Shown: positions 52,930-61,379 of the stretch, piece by piece
How positions within the stretch are numbered: position 1 is the first letter of the stretch
Layout: each line of letters starts with the position of its first letter
DNA from: Peribacillus simplex
GTDB lineage: Bacteria > Bacillota > Bacilli > Bacillales > DSM-1321
Direction: 5' to 3'
Assembly (NCBI RefSeq): GCF_900156045.1
Contig: NZ_FTMX01000006.1
Location: 248,001-312,000 of the forward strand
Length of the DNA: 64,000 nucleotides
The notes under the pieces: model-generated
Database searches by the model: none
Told to the model about the DNA's origin: nothing
The model's input: only the letters and a program-made list of their open reading frames with translations
Made by a program: the position numbers and the translations under genes

Positions 52930-53538
52930 ATGGCTTTGTCCGAAATGAATAGTAAATTGTTTAGAATGATTAATAATCTAGGTAAACAATACACGGATTT
53001 AAATCCTTTCTTTGTATTCATCGCGGAATACATGATTTTTTTCTTAGTATTGGCAATCCTTCTGTTTTTGTTTTCTCGAAGAAATAAAAATAGAATCATG
53101 GTAATCTGTGCATTTATTACATTAGCTATCTCGGAACTATTGGCAAAAATAGCAGGGCAATTCCACTCGAATAATCAACCATTTGCTGAGTTGCCCAACG
53201 TTAATAGGTTAGTTGAAAAAGCAGTCAATAATTCCTTTCCAAGCGACCATACGATCATATTCTTTTCCTTTTGTATAACCTTCTGGTTGTTCAAAAGGGG
53301 TTGGGGGATTTTATGGGTAATTTTAGCTGTCACTGTAGGTATTTCGCGAATTTGGGTAGGTGTCCATTATCCAGCAGATGTTCTTGTCGGAGCCATCATC
53401 AGTATTGTTTCAGCCACGATCGTTTACAAAATGGTTCTTAAGTTAAGACTGACCAAGAAATTTTTGGGGAATCAAGGCGAACAATCCATTCTATCTGCCC
53501 TATCCAAACAAAAGAAAGGTAAGTCAAAGGACTTTTAA
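52930..53538 (+). CDS. PAP2-family phosphatase, BcrC/undecaprenyl-diphosphatase-like
   Basis: 202 residues behind TCAGGAGGAA. Five to six helices with the three phosphatase signature regions: KIAGQFHSNNQPF (a KxxxxxxRP variant with Gln for Arg), NNSFPSDHTIIFF, and SRIWVGVHYPADVLVG. The N-terminal MNSKLFRMINNLGKQYTDLNPFFVFIAEY is typical of BcrC, which recycles the lipid carrier for peptidoglycan and confers bacitracin tolerance. Confidence 0.9.
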   Translation: MALSEMNSKLFRMINNLGKQYTDLNPFFVFIAEYMIFFLVLAILLFLFSRRNKNRIMVICAFITLAISELLAKIAGQFHSNNQPFAELPNVNRLVEKAVNNSFPSDHTIIFFSFCITFWLFKRGWGILWVILAVTVGISRIWVGVHYPADVLVGAIISIVSATIVYKMVLKLRLTKKFLGNQGEQSILSALSKQKKGKSKDF

Positions 53539-53624
53539 AAAAGTGTTTTACAATACTACTTGAAATGGAAGAATTATTAAACATTAACCATTTTTCATCT
53601 GAAAGGTCGATAGTTTAACAAAGG

Positions 53625-53678
53625 GTTGCTGCGGCAACCTTTTTTTAGGGAACTAAAGGGGCAGTTTAGTTGAAGAAT
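53625..53678 (+). repeat. Three-hairpin element (type II) with box 2
   Basis: GGGTTGCTGCGGCAACC + T6, then AACTAAAGGGGCAGTTTAGTTGAAG. Confidence 0.75.
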
Positions 53679-53725
53679 GATGTTTAACCATAAAAAAGAA
53701 TAACAAACAACTTCGAGGTGATTGT

Positions 53726-53992
53726 ATGAAATATACTTGTCCTTGCTGTGGATATAAAACATTAGATGAAGAACCGACCGATACTTATGCAATTTGCAAA
53801 ATATGCTTTTGGGAAGATGACGGTGTTCAATTTCGAGACCCTGATTACGAAGGCGGGGCAAATGAAGTTTCATTATGGCAAGCACAAAAAAACTTTGTTA
53901 AGTTTGGGGCATGTGAAGAAGGATGTATTGCTTTTGTAAGGAAGCCAAATAAGAAAGATATAAAAGACCCTAATTGGCAACCGTTTATTTAG
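53726..53992 (+). CDS. CPCC-type cysteine-rich protein, 88 aa
   Basis: Start behind CGAGGTG. N-terminal YTCPCCGYKTLDEEP, then ICKICFWEDDGVQFRDPDYEGGANEVSLWQAQKNFVKFGACE: the conserved Cys pattern of the CPCC (Cysteine-rich CPCC) family, a probable zinc-ribbon fold. Members are often found among toxin-immunity loci or as orphan genes. Function unproven. Confidence 0.9.
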   Translation: MKYTCPCCGYKTLDEEPTDTYAICKICFWEDDGVQFRDPDYEGGANEVSLWQAQKNFVKFGACEEGCIAFVRKPNKKDIKDPNWQPFI

Positions 53993-54004
53993 AGAAAATT
54001 ATTA

Positions 54005-54062
54005 AAGCTAACGGGCACTTTACTTCAATAAAGAGCCTTGGCAGCTCATTCAACAGAGCAGG
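54005..54062 (+). repeat. Three-hairpin element, diverged
   Basis: AGCTAACGGGCACTTTACTTCAATAAAGAGCCTTGGCAGCTC, then a faint box 2. Confidence 0.6.
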
Positions 54063-54144
54063 GTATTGTGTGAAAAACAGAATGTTGCAAGATAATTTTT
54101 AATATGTTCTTGCTTAAATTTCATTTTTGCAAAGGGGGAAGAAA

Positions 54145-54834
54145 ATGTCACAATCATTGATTTTTGATATGGATGGTACATTATTTCAAACAGATAAAAT
54201 TTTAGAAATATCCCTTCAAGAAACATTTGATCATTTGAGAAATTTGAGTTTGTGGGAGCAAAAAACGCCTATAGAAAAATATCGAGAAATTATGGGAGTA
54301 CCTTTACCAGTTGTATGGGAAACCTTATTACCTGAACATTCGAGCGAAATCAGAAAACAAGCAAATGAATTATTCCACGAGAAATTGATTACTAATATTA
54401 ATGTAGGTAATGGTGCTTTATATCCGTATGTAAAGGAAGTTTTTGGCCATTTAAAAGATAATGATTGTGCAATATACATAGCAAGCAATGGGCAAATAGA
54501 ATATTTAAATGCAATCGTAAAGTATTATCAATTAGATAATTGGGTTACGGAAACATTTAGTATACAACAAATACAATCTCAAAATAAGTCAGATTTAGTA
54601 CATACAATAGTGAACAAATATAATGTTGAAAAAGGTGCTGTAATTGGTGATCGCTTATCGGATATTAAAGCAGCAAAAGATAATAGTTTAGTAGCCATAG
54701 GGTGTAATTTTGATTTTGCTCAAGAAAATGAGCTTGCGCAAGCAGATATCATCATTAACAGCTTAGCTGAATTGAAATCAGTTTTAGAAAAATTAAATGA
54801 AAAAAGCAATGGGGGAAATAAGGCAATAAGGTGA
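54145..54834 (+). CDS. HAD-family hydrolase
   Basis: 229 residues, ATG behind AAGGGGGAAG. HAD motifs: I FDMDGTLFQTD, II YIASNGQ, III Lys in the SQNKSD region, IV IGDRLSDIKAA. A helical cap sits between motifs I and II (LQETFDHLRNLSLWEQKTP), i.e. subclass I phosphoglycolate-phosphatase-like. Substrate unknown. Standalone cassette-like gene between element copies. Confidence 0.9.
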   Translation: MSQSLIFDMDGTLFQTDKILEISLQETFDHLRNLSLWEQKTPIEKYREIMGVPLPVVWETLLPEHSSEIRKQANELFHEKLITNINVGNGALYPYVKEVFGHLKDNDCAIYIASNGQIEYLNAIVKYYQLDNWVTETFSIQQIQSQNKSDLVHTIVNKYNVEKGAVIGDRLSDIKAAKDNSLVAIGCNFDFAQENELAQADIIINSLAELKSVLEKLNEKSNGGNKAIR

Positions 54835-54837
54835 GTT

Positions 54838-54882
54838 GGTGAAGCTTTTTCTTTTTGCAACAAATGGGGCAGGTTAGATTAA
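54838..54882 (+). repeat. Three-hairpin element, 3' half
   Basis: GAAGCTTTTTCTTTTTGCAACAAATGGGGCAGGTTAGATTAAG, 3 bp after the HAD gene stop. Confidence 0.6.
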
Positions 54883-55010
54883 GAAGATACATCAATCTGT
54901 ATTATTGAGTGCCAGCGCATGCTATAATGAATAACTTACGATTATTACTGTTTTTGGACGGATGCCAAGTAAAGCCTCCGCATAGCGATAAAATATGGAG
55001 GTGTAAGAGA

Positions 55011-55220
55011 TTGAATAAACAATGGACGATTGGCAAAATTAAAGAATTTGTTGAGAACAATTCGGAAAGTAAGTTGCTAACGACGGAATATCACGGTTTT
55101 TCTCAAAAGTTACTATTTAAATGTACATGTGGTAGCAATTTTGAAAAAACGTTTACGAAGTTTAAAAATAATAAACAACGTAAATGTGACGTGTGCCAAC
55201 CGCCTAAGGCTGCACGATAA
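55011..55220 (+). CDS. Small zinc-finger-like protein, 69 aa
   Basis: TTG chosen because ATGGAGGTG lies 7 bp upstream; longer in-frame ATG candidates lack an RBS and cover a promoter-like TATAAT. The body WTIGKIKEFVENNSESKLLTTEYHGFSQKLLFKCTCGSNFEKTFTKFKNNKQRKCDVC has the treble-clef-like CxC and CxxC pairs seen in small modules attached to phage or homing nucleases. Here the module stands alone. Function unknown. Confidence 0.65.
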   Translation: MNKQWTIGKIKEFVENNSESKLLTTEYHGFSQKLLFKCTCGSNFEKTFTKFKNNKQRKCDVCQPPKAAR

Positions 55221-55333
55221 CGGATAGTGTATAAACGAAGTGCTGATTTCTTTAGGTAAGTTGGCACTATTTTTATTTAATGGGGGAATAAAAGTGGAAT
55301 CCTAAAGGGGAGGTCTAGATGATTATTCCTTCT

Positions 55334-55416
55334 TGAACTAGCGGGTGCGTTAGCTTTACCAATGGGCTGTCATAAGGCAGTCTTTTTTTATGCAACTAAA
55401 GTCTCAGGAAAGTTGA
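55334..55416 (+). repeat. Three-hairpin element, full copy
   Basis: AACTAGCGGGTGCGTTAGCTTTACC, GGGCTGTCATAAGGCAGTC + T6, then AACTAAAGTCTCAGGAAAGTTGAG. Confidence 0.8.
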
Positions 55417-55506
55417 GATTAATGGTATAATAAAAGATGGTGTGTGGAAAGTTTTTCTAATCGTAGTTTTAAAGTTAACGGGATTTACCTAATAGTGAGG
55501 TGCGGA

Positions 55507-56148
55507 ATGAGAAGTTCGAAACATAGAAAAAAAAGATCCGAAAAAATATTAAAGACCCTAAAGGTACCAATAAATAAACATTTGCCCTTAACGGAAAATG
55601 AAGAAGAAGTTTCGCTTAGAACAACAGAAGAGATCATTAACAGAATTATTTCATTAGCGATAGTCTCAGCGAAAGCTTTGGAGGCTCCGCCAGAAAAAAT
55701 TGAGGAGTTTATTGAAAGGTATAATGCTAATGAATTATTCACAGAAGAAGAAAAAAAGTTTTTAATGAAAAAACATCTGAACCAGAACGAGCTGATCCAG
55801 TACTCTTGGAAGTTGGAATGTATTTGGCTTCTGCTTTGGTCTGTAAATCTAATATCCGATATAGAGGTTCCAGCCGATACATGTAATGCTGAATATGTTT
55901 TTGAGACGGTTTTTCTTCATTCTAAACAAGGGTTGCTTGATAAATCCTCTATAAAACCAACCAGTGATATATTGGATAGCCTTGATTTTATTTATAGAGC
56001 ACATTGGGCGGTAAGGGAAGCTCAAATAAATCATTTGGAAGTTCCATCATCTCTAAATGAAGGCGTTGTATATGAAAGACACTACACTCTTAATTGGCTA
56101 GTAAATTATATGAATCAAGAATGGGAAGAAATAAGTACAGATACATAA
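55507..56148 (+). CDS. DUF4272 domain protein
   Basis: 213 residues, ATG behind GAGGTGCGGA. DUF4272 pattern: basic start RSSKHRKKRSEKILKTLKVPIN, RTTEEIINRIISLAIVSAKA, YSWKLECIWLLLWSVNLISDIEVP, SDILDSLDFIYRAHWAVREAQIN, GVVYERHYTLNWLVNY. Cytosolic and helical; the family has no established function. Confidence 0.88.
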   Translation: MRSSKHRKKRSEKILKTLKVPINKHLPLTENEEEVSLRTTEEIINRIISLAIVSAKALEAPPEKIEEFIERYNANELFTEEEKKFLMKKHLNQNELIQYSWKLECIWLLLWSVNLISDIEVPADTCNAEYVFETVFLHSKQGLLDKSSIKPTSDILDSLDFIYRAHWAVREAQINHLEVPSSLNEGVVYERHYTLNWLVNYMNQEWEEISTDT

Positions 56149-56176
56149 AAGCACGAATACTTTTATGCTCTCATTA

Positions 56177-56270
56177 CAGGGGCGAATGATCAGGGTTTAC
56201 TTCAAACAAGGAAGGTTGCTGAGGCAGCCTTTTTCTTATGGCACTAACGAGGCAGGTTAGCTGGATAAGG
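56177..56270 (+). repeat. Three-hairpin element (type II), full copy
   Basis: GGGGCGAATGATCAGGGTTTACTTC, GGAAGGTTGCTGAGGCAGCC + T5, GCACTAACGAGGCAGGTTAGCTGGATAAGG. Confidence 0.78.
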
Positions 56271-56355
56271 GACGAATTACCAGTACAAAAGTTTTCATTT
56301 TTTGAGATAATCAATAAGCACCAAGATTTTGAATGTAATAGGTGCAATTGTATGC

Positions 56356-56466
56356 ATGAAATTAAGTGAACATTTCATGGGGAATGTATTACAAGGGCTG
56401 CCAATCGGAAAATTTATTGGAGCCTATATAAGGCAATACACAGATAAAATTATAAATAAATTGTAG
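56356..56466 (+). CDS. Possible 36-aa peptide or remnant
   Basis: MKLSEHFMGNVLQGLPIGKF continuing IGAYIRQYTDKIINKL; the frame is open further upstream (LNVIGAIVC). No RBS. Amphipathic, coding-like; perhaps the end of a lost gene. The 56271-56629 gap otherwise holds only a diverged element fragment near 56495-56540. Confidence 0.25.
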   Translation: MKLSEHFMGNVLQGLPIGKFIGAYIRQYTDKIINKL

Positions 56467-56629
56467 GTTCCATAAAATACAATCTTATTGACTAAAGGCC
56501 GGTTTAGTAGAAGATGGAGTTGCGACGAGAGCTCTTTTTTCACGTAAAAGAACAGGCATGTTATAGTATAGGAGAACCGGATTTTATTTTATCTGAGGTA
56601 ATCTTTATCATCAAAGGAGTTTTTTCATA

Positions 56630-57427
56630 ATGCATGTGCTACAAAAAACACAAAAAATAGTTCGCTATCAGAATCAACAGGGCAATATACATTACGGTAT
56701 TGTTGAGGATGAGATGATATTACAACTATCCAGCAGTTTTGCTGAACTTGTCAACAAGGAAATAAAGTATGACGGGGTAGAGCTGAAATATAGTGACGTA
56801 AAAATTCTGGAACCTGTAAAACCTTCGAAAGTTGTTAATTTCGGCTGGACATATGCAGGTCATGCAAAGGAAACAGGGGGAGAGGCGAACCTTGTAGAAC
56901 CATTTCTCTTCTTGAAGCCATTATCTTCGCTTATTGCAGACAAGGAGAAAATTATCCTTCCTCCAAACGAGCTATCCAACCAAGTGGAACTCGAAGGGGA
57001 AGTAGCCTTGGTGATTGGAAAGCGCGGAAAAAACATCAAAGAAGAAGATGCGCTTGATTATGTGTTCGGTTGTACGATATTCAATGACGTCACTGCAAGA
57101 GATCTTACAAAAAAAGATCCACAGTTTACGCGGGGTAAAGGATTTGATACATTCGGACCTTTGGGACCGTGCATCGTTACCGGGGTAGATCCGACTAATT
57201 TGCGGATTGTGACCACTTTAAACGGCCGCGTTGTCCAAGACGGTAATACCAATGAAATGTCTCTAAGCATTCCGTTTCTAATCAGCTGGCTTTCACAAGT
57301 AATGACACTGGAGCCCGGTGACATTTTGGCTACGGGTTCACCATCTGGCAGCTGCCCGATCAAGTCGGGGGATGAGGTCGTTGTTGAAGTCGAGAACATC
57401 GGTCGATTGACTAATGACGTTCAGTAA
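56630..57427 (+). CDS. Fumarylacetoacetate hydrolase-family protein
   Basis: 265 residues behind AAAGGAG. FAH catalytic domain: KPSKVVNFGWTYAGHAKE, metal ligands in VELEGEVALVIGKRGKN and IFNDVTARDL, DTFGPLGPCIVTGVD, MSLSIPFLISWLSQVMTLEPGDILATGSPSG. Family members cleave or decarboxylate acylpyruvates and similar 2-oxo acids (for example oxaloacetate tautomerase or decarboxylase activity). Codon use is slightly GC-richer than its neighbours. No aromatic-catabolism genes accompany it. Confidence 0.92.
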   Translation: MHVLQKTQKIVRYQNQQGNIHYGIVEDEMILQLSSSFAELVNKEIKYDGVELKYSDVKILEPVKPSKVVNFGWTYAGHAKETGGEANLVEPFLFLKPLSSLIADKEKIILPPNELSNQVELEGEVALVIGKRGKNIKEEDALDYVFGCTIFNDVTARDLTKKDPQFTRGKGFDTFGPLGPCIVTGVDPTNLRIVTTLNGRVVQDGNTNEMSLSIPFLISWLSQVMTLEPGDILATGSPSGSCPIKSGDEVVVEVENIGRLTNDVQ

Positions 57428-57458
57428 GATGTGCCAGCATTCTTAATAACCACGAATG

Positions 57459-57536
57459 CTAAATAGTTAGTAAAGATCGGAGCTGTCTTTAAGGCAGCTT
57501 TTTTCTTTATGCATCAGGGCAGGATGTTTAATAAGG
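57459..57536 (+). repeat. Three-hairpin element, full copy with reduced boxes
   Basis: CTAAATAGTTAGTAAAGATCG, GAGCTGTCTTTAAGGCAGC + T6, ATCAGGGCAGGATGTTTAATAAGG. Confidence 0.8.
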
Positions 57537-57572
57537 AATGATAAAGTATGTATTTAGATAACCATTTGGGAT

Positions 57573-57929
57573 GTGATTGAAACGGATAGCAGGCTATTAG
57601 AAATATATGTTGGATGGGAAGATAAACTAGATACTGACGAATGGTATTTTAGTAATGCATTCGAATCAATTACTAATGGAATGTCTCCGGAAGATGCATT
57701 TAATTATGTTCCAAATGTCATTGAGGTGTTACTTACATTAAACAATGACTTTCTAATATGGGAAACTCTTTACTTTTTAAGTGAACTCTATAGTGCTGCC
57801 GATACAACCCAAATACATCCACATCACGAAAGTAATTGGTCTGTTTTAACAGAACATATTAAGAAATATGAAGACTCATATGCTACTCCATTTAAAGGAC
57901 TTATGAGACAACTAAGGACAAAAGAATAA
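57573..57929 (+). CDS. Small acidic hypothetical protein, 118 aa
   Basis: GTG start with only a weak RBS (TTGGGA). Helical, acidic and aromatic-rich (LEIYVGWEDKLDTDEWYFSNAFES, FLIWETLYFLSELYSAADTTQIHPHHESNWSVL). Resembles immunity-type or DUF small proteins in composition only; unknown function. Confidence 0.6.
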   Translation: MIETDSRLLEIYVGWEDKLDTDEWYFSNAFESITNGMSPEDAFNYVPNVIEVLLTLNNDFLIWETLYFLSELYSAADTTQIHPHHESNWSVLTEHIKKYEDSYATPFKGLMRQLRTKE

Positions 57930-57955
57930 GTTTATCTACTAAATTAGGTGGATTA

Positions 57956-58099
57956 ATGAAGTTGGACATTGGGGTTTTGCCTCATAAAAAAGACAGTCCT
58001 TGCAAAGCGATGGAGTATGTAAAGAAGAAATTTCAACACTTAATGAACAATATAATGACTAAAATAAAAGTCTATTATATCTATGAAGAGTCAAGTTAG
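57956..58099 (+). CDS. Possible 47-aa protein
   Basis: ATG behind TTAGGTGGA: MKLDIGVLPHKKDSPCKAME then YVKKKFQHLMNNIMTKIKVY. Basic and helical. Its last codons lie in the 5' arm of a terminator stem. It may be a real small protein or a truncated one. Confidence 0.35.
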   Translation: MKLDIGVLPHKKDSPCKAMEYVKKKFQHLMNNIMTKIKVYYIYEESS

Positions 58100-58118
58100 T
58101 GGATTGCTTGACTCTTCA
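58084..58118 (+). terminator. Hairpin terminator
   Basis: TGAAGAGTCAAG-11 nt-CTTGACTCTTCA then TTTCGTT. Confidence 0.65.
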
Positions 58119-58147
58119 TTTCGTTACCTGCAAGTTTTTATGGGAAA

Positions 58148-58366
58148 GGCTGTTTTCACATACTTTGTTGCGATTTAACAAGTAATGCGGTGTGGTTGAT
58201 TTCCCCTCCAGATGCTCGCTTTCCGCGGGGCGGGCGGTGAGCCTTCTCGGCGTAAACACCTGTGGGGTCTCACCTGTCCCGCTGCTCCCGCAGGAGTCTC
58301 GCACTTGCGCTCCAATCAACCTTAAATCGTTTCGTTTTAAAAACAACACTCTTTACGAAAACAGCC
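58148..58366 (-). mobile_element. MITE copy 5, full length
   Basis: 219 bp, same orientation as copy 4. The duplicated target is nearly intact: ATGGGAAA / ATCGGAAA. Confidence 0.88.
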
Positions 58367-58399
58367 ATCGGAAAAGCAAAGAAGGCACGAGATTGTAAC

Positions 58400-58534
58400 T
58401 TATTTAGCATTGCGCGGGGGCTTATTAGTTGGATAAATTGCTTTTTCCAAGTCTTCTGCTGCGATCACTGGATTTACTGTATCGCTATTAGCTTTTCCCT
58501 TCTGACTATTGCCTTTATCACGCTTTTGGCTCAT
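58400..58534 (-). CDS. Small hydrophilic protein, 44 aa
   Basis: ATG preceded by a very strong GGAGGGAGG. Encodes MSQKRDKGNSQKGKANSDTV followed by NPVIAAEDLEKAIYPTNKPP and RNAK: basic, Asn/Lys-rich, no hydrophobic core. Its size and composition resemble small sporulation-associated proteins of Bacillus, but no family is recognised. RBS quality and the sense of the reading frame support it as real. Confidence 0.6.
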   Translation of the reverse strand: MSQKRDKGNSQKGKANSDTVNPVIAAEDLEKAIYPTNKPPRNAK

Positions 58535-58967
58535 GCTTAGAACCTCCCTCCATATAGCTACATTTGTTAAGATGGACTAATAGATGGCGACTTATTCACC
58601 AAACGGGGGAAGGGCCTCGTTTTGAGTTGAATACACCCATATAGGGTTTAATATGTATAACTGATTTCAGCTAAAGTTGATGGACAATTCAATGTTTATA
58701 GATACCCTTTTGGATTATTGATGTTTGTCATAGTAATTATGTCTTGGGCTGTTTTCTAACGTCATTTTTAACTGAAGTTTTATTTCATTCGCGGAATGGC
58801 TAATATTCAATAGGTATGTCCCCGTTTCAACGACCTAAGTTATTCAAGAAAAGGGCGCGTTTCTGGGGCAAGAAATGCGCTCTTAGCAGCCGATGCCTTT
58901 GCATAAGGAAGATTAACGAAGGTACACTAGAAAAAACAGAAATAATAAAATAAATATCCTTATCCAA
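58535..58967. other. Intergenic stretch with a type III hairpin
   Basis: No gene seen. GCGCGTTTCT-ggggca-AGAAATGCGC at about 58855-58880, preceded by AAGG, is a lone central hairpin of the element family. Confidence 0.45.
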
Positions 58968-59002
58968 GCCTTCTCGATCAATAGAGGAGGGCTTTTTCGA
59001 TG
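58968..59002 (+). terminator. Hairpin terminator
   Basis: AAGCCTTCTC ... GAGGAGGGCTT followed by TTTCG, in plus sense. Confidence 0.6.
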
Positions 59003-59045
59003 TCGCTGCGAAACTTGTATGTGTCAGAAGAATGGTAAGGGAATG

Positions 59046-59735
59046 CTACTGCTGATTGGCATGATCCCAATTTTTAAAATGAAATAGATTTGCGTTGTGT
59101 ACAATCTCTGTTATATAGTTCATGGTGATTTTTGCAGCCGTTTGAATATCGTAGCTTTTGCGATTATTTAAAATGTTTGTAAACATTCCCTGCCATACTA
59201 AAATGGTTAATTCATTAATCGCATCAACATTTTCCTCTTTAATGTAGCCCTCTCTTAGTGCAATTTCTAAAAAGGATCTCCCTCTTTTTGACACATTACG
59301 TTCGAATAGGATAGTCTTTAATTCTTCAGGAATGTTAATCAAATCAGACGGATAGATTTTATAATAGTCTTCGAGCAGCTTTTCAGGTTGATCAGCTAGG
59401 TCCATAATAAAAACCGCATGGAAAATTTGTGGTTGCTTAAAAGAGTGATTACAAAAACATTCCCATGCTAATAAGTACTTTTCAATTGGATCTTTTCCTT
59501 TTTCAATATAATCAGCTACCTCATCTGTGTAGCATTTCAAGAATTTCATTGAAGCGAAAAAAATCAAATGGGAGACCTCAGAAAAATAGTTATAAATGGT
59601 TGCGCTATTATAGCCCGCTTTATCCGCAACTTTCCTTATTGTTACATTCTCTAAACCTTCTTCTTCGATAATTTCAGCTGTTGCGTCCACAAAGTATTTC
59701 CACATGCGGCCCATTTGTATTTCTTTTTTTTTCAT
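59046..59735 (-). CDS. TetR/AcrR-family regulator
   Basis: 229 residues from the ATG 7 bp after GAGGGGA; longer in-frame starts are less well placed. HTH at residues ~12-55: MWKYFVDATAEIIEEEGLENVTIRKVADKAGYNSATIYNYFSEVSHL. The ligand-binding helical core follows (YLLAWECFCNHSFKQPQIFHAVFIMDLADQP). It lies downstream of, and in the same direction as, the MFS/hydrolase pair but beyond a terminator. It is the obvious candidate regulator of that pair. Confidence 0.92.
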   Translation of the reverse strand: MKKKEIQMGRMWKYFVDATAEIIEEEGLENVTIRKVADKAGYNSATIYNYFSEVSHLIFFASMKFLKCYTDEVADYIEKGKDPIEKYLLAWECFCNHSFKQPQIFHAVFIMDLADQPEKLLEDYYKIYPSDLINIPEELKTILFERNVSKRGRSFLEIALREGYIKEENVDAINELTILVWQGMFTNILNNRKSYDIQTAAKITMNYITEIVHNANLFHFKNWDHANQQ

Positions 59736-59950
59736 ATCCATTCCCCTCGCATTTTTAAAAAGATATAGGTCCATTTCGATTATAGATGACCTTATTTTTT
59801 TCACTGAACCCTTTAAAACAAAGCTTTCCTGTTTTCTACCTTTATTTTAAGTGGCGTGCTAATCAATAAAGTGCTGATGGATAAATTATACCAAACTATG
59901 GCATGGAAGCCGAAAGAACATTAGCCCACAATAGAAATGTATAAAAATAA

Positions 59951-59988
59951 AAAGCTGGCAAAAAACAAAACGTTTATCGCCAGCCACT
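59951..59988 (-). terminator. Terminator of the hydrolase-MFS operon
   Basis: Minus sense: GGCTGGC ... GCCAGC followed by TTTTTATTTTTAT. Confidence 0.8.
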
Positions 59989-60061
59989 TTACATTTTTGG
60001 GGATTTTTAAGAAAACCTCATTATTCTATCACTTGGCAGCCTTTTAATCCTTTTGTTTTTA

Positions 60062-61354
60062 CTAACTTGCTTTCATTATTCTCTTCTGAAGCACAATTTC
60101 TTTTCGTTTTTCTTTCGTTACTCTTTGCCAAATTATAGCCGTTATCAACCCAACAATCGTCAAGGCTAATAAAATGGTGAATAATACCTTATAACCGTCT
60201 GTACCACTCCAGTGGTCCAAACAAGCACCTGCAACAATCGGCATAAAGATTTCTCCGCTATACCCAATAATCATCAAGGGCATGGCAACTGTTCCCGTTG
60301 TTTCGACAGGATAGTCTCCTTCCACTAAAATAGCGAAGTGCGTTGCCTGTAATGCATACATCGATATATAAATAATCGCTATAAAAACTAACAGTAATAA
60401 GATGAAAGAAGGCTTTCCGGGTAATACGATGAGAGCGGCTAAACCGATTGCCAGAACACAATAGCCAATTATGACCATATTCGAAATACCAATTCGATCC
60501 CCGATAATGCCAGAGCCAAAACTTCCGATTGGGCGACAGTATTGTGAAAAGTAACCCAAAGCAGCGGCGATTATTGTTGAAGCACCAAAGGCAGCCGTTG
60601 CATAAGGCGTAATATAATAGAAACTATTAATCATCGCATAAGACGTTAAAATAAGAATGGCTGCCAACCAGGTTGTCGGCATTTTGAGAATCCTCAAAAG
60701 TATTGCCCAATCAAATTTTTTATTTGCCTTTTCTTTTATTTCATCGCTACTGTTGTCATCATCATGTTCCTTATAAAGTAACAAAATCATGATCCCTAAA
60801 AGAATACACATCACGGAATAGAAAATGATCACAGAGGACAATGCCAGCTTGTCACTCAGTTGCTTTGCTAAAAAGGCGAAGAGTCCTAATACCAAAGCAG
60901 ATTCGATAACTTTGGCAGCACCGCGTCCGCCTTCAAAAAAGCCGAATGCTTTTCCTTGTTCGTTTTCAGATGCTAACGACCGGACGGCTTTTATTAACGC
61001 TACCCAAAAGGTCATGATGGATGTTATACCCCAAGCTGCATAGATTAGCAGCAACACAGGGTAAGGGGGGTACAATAGTAAAGCAAAGCCTAGAATCCCT
61101 GTCGTAAATAAGGATATTGACAACAAGTGCTTCGTTCTCCATCGATCCGCCACATACCCTCCAAAGATATAGGAAATCAAACAGCAAACTCCATACGCAC
61201 TGCCAAGCGTACCCATTTGTGTATTGGTTAAGTGAAAGGCATTTAAGAATACATCATAATAATAGTTTCGAAAATAAGGCAATGTATAAATCATTTCACC
61301 TGCAATGATTAAAATGACTAGAGTAGGTATATTTTTCCTCAGTTTTCCTTTCAT
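60062..61354 (-). CDS. MFS transporter
   Basis: 430 residues, twelve helices. N-terminal VILIIAGEMIYTLPYFRNYYYDVFLNAFHLTNTQMGTLGSAYG and motif A FGGYVADRWRTKHLLSIS, with GFFEGGRGAAKVIESALVLG and second-half GSGIIGDRIGISNMVI. The profile is of a metabolite permease in the glycerol-phosphate/oxalate-antiporter range. It lies 25 bp after the CocE-type hydrolase and probably carries that enzyme's substrate or product. Confidence 0.9.
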   Translation of the reverse strand: MKGKLRKNIPTLVILIIAGEMIYTLPYFRNYYYDVFLNAFHLTNTQMGTLGSAYGVCCLISYIFGGYVADRWRTKHLLSISLFTTGILGFALLLYPPYPVLLLIYAAWGITSIMTFWVALIKAVRSLASENEQGKAFGFFEGGRGAAKVIESALVLGLFAFLAKQLSDKLALSSVIIFYSVMCILLGIMILLLYKEHDDDNSSDEIKEKANKKFDWAILLRILKMPTTWLAAILILTSYAMINSFYYITPYATAAFGASTIIAAALGYFSQYCRPIGSFGSGIIGDRIGISNMVIIGYCVLAIGLAALIVLPGKPSFILLLLVFIAIIYISMYALQATHFAILVEGDYPVETTGTVAMPLMIIGYSGEIFMPIVAGACLDHWSGTDGYKVLFTILLALTIVGLITAIIWQRVTKEKRKEIVLQKRIMKAS

Positions 61355-61379
61355 CTCTTTCTCTCCAATCGCTGGCTTT

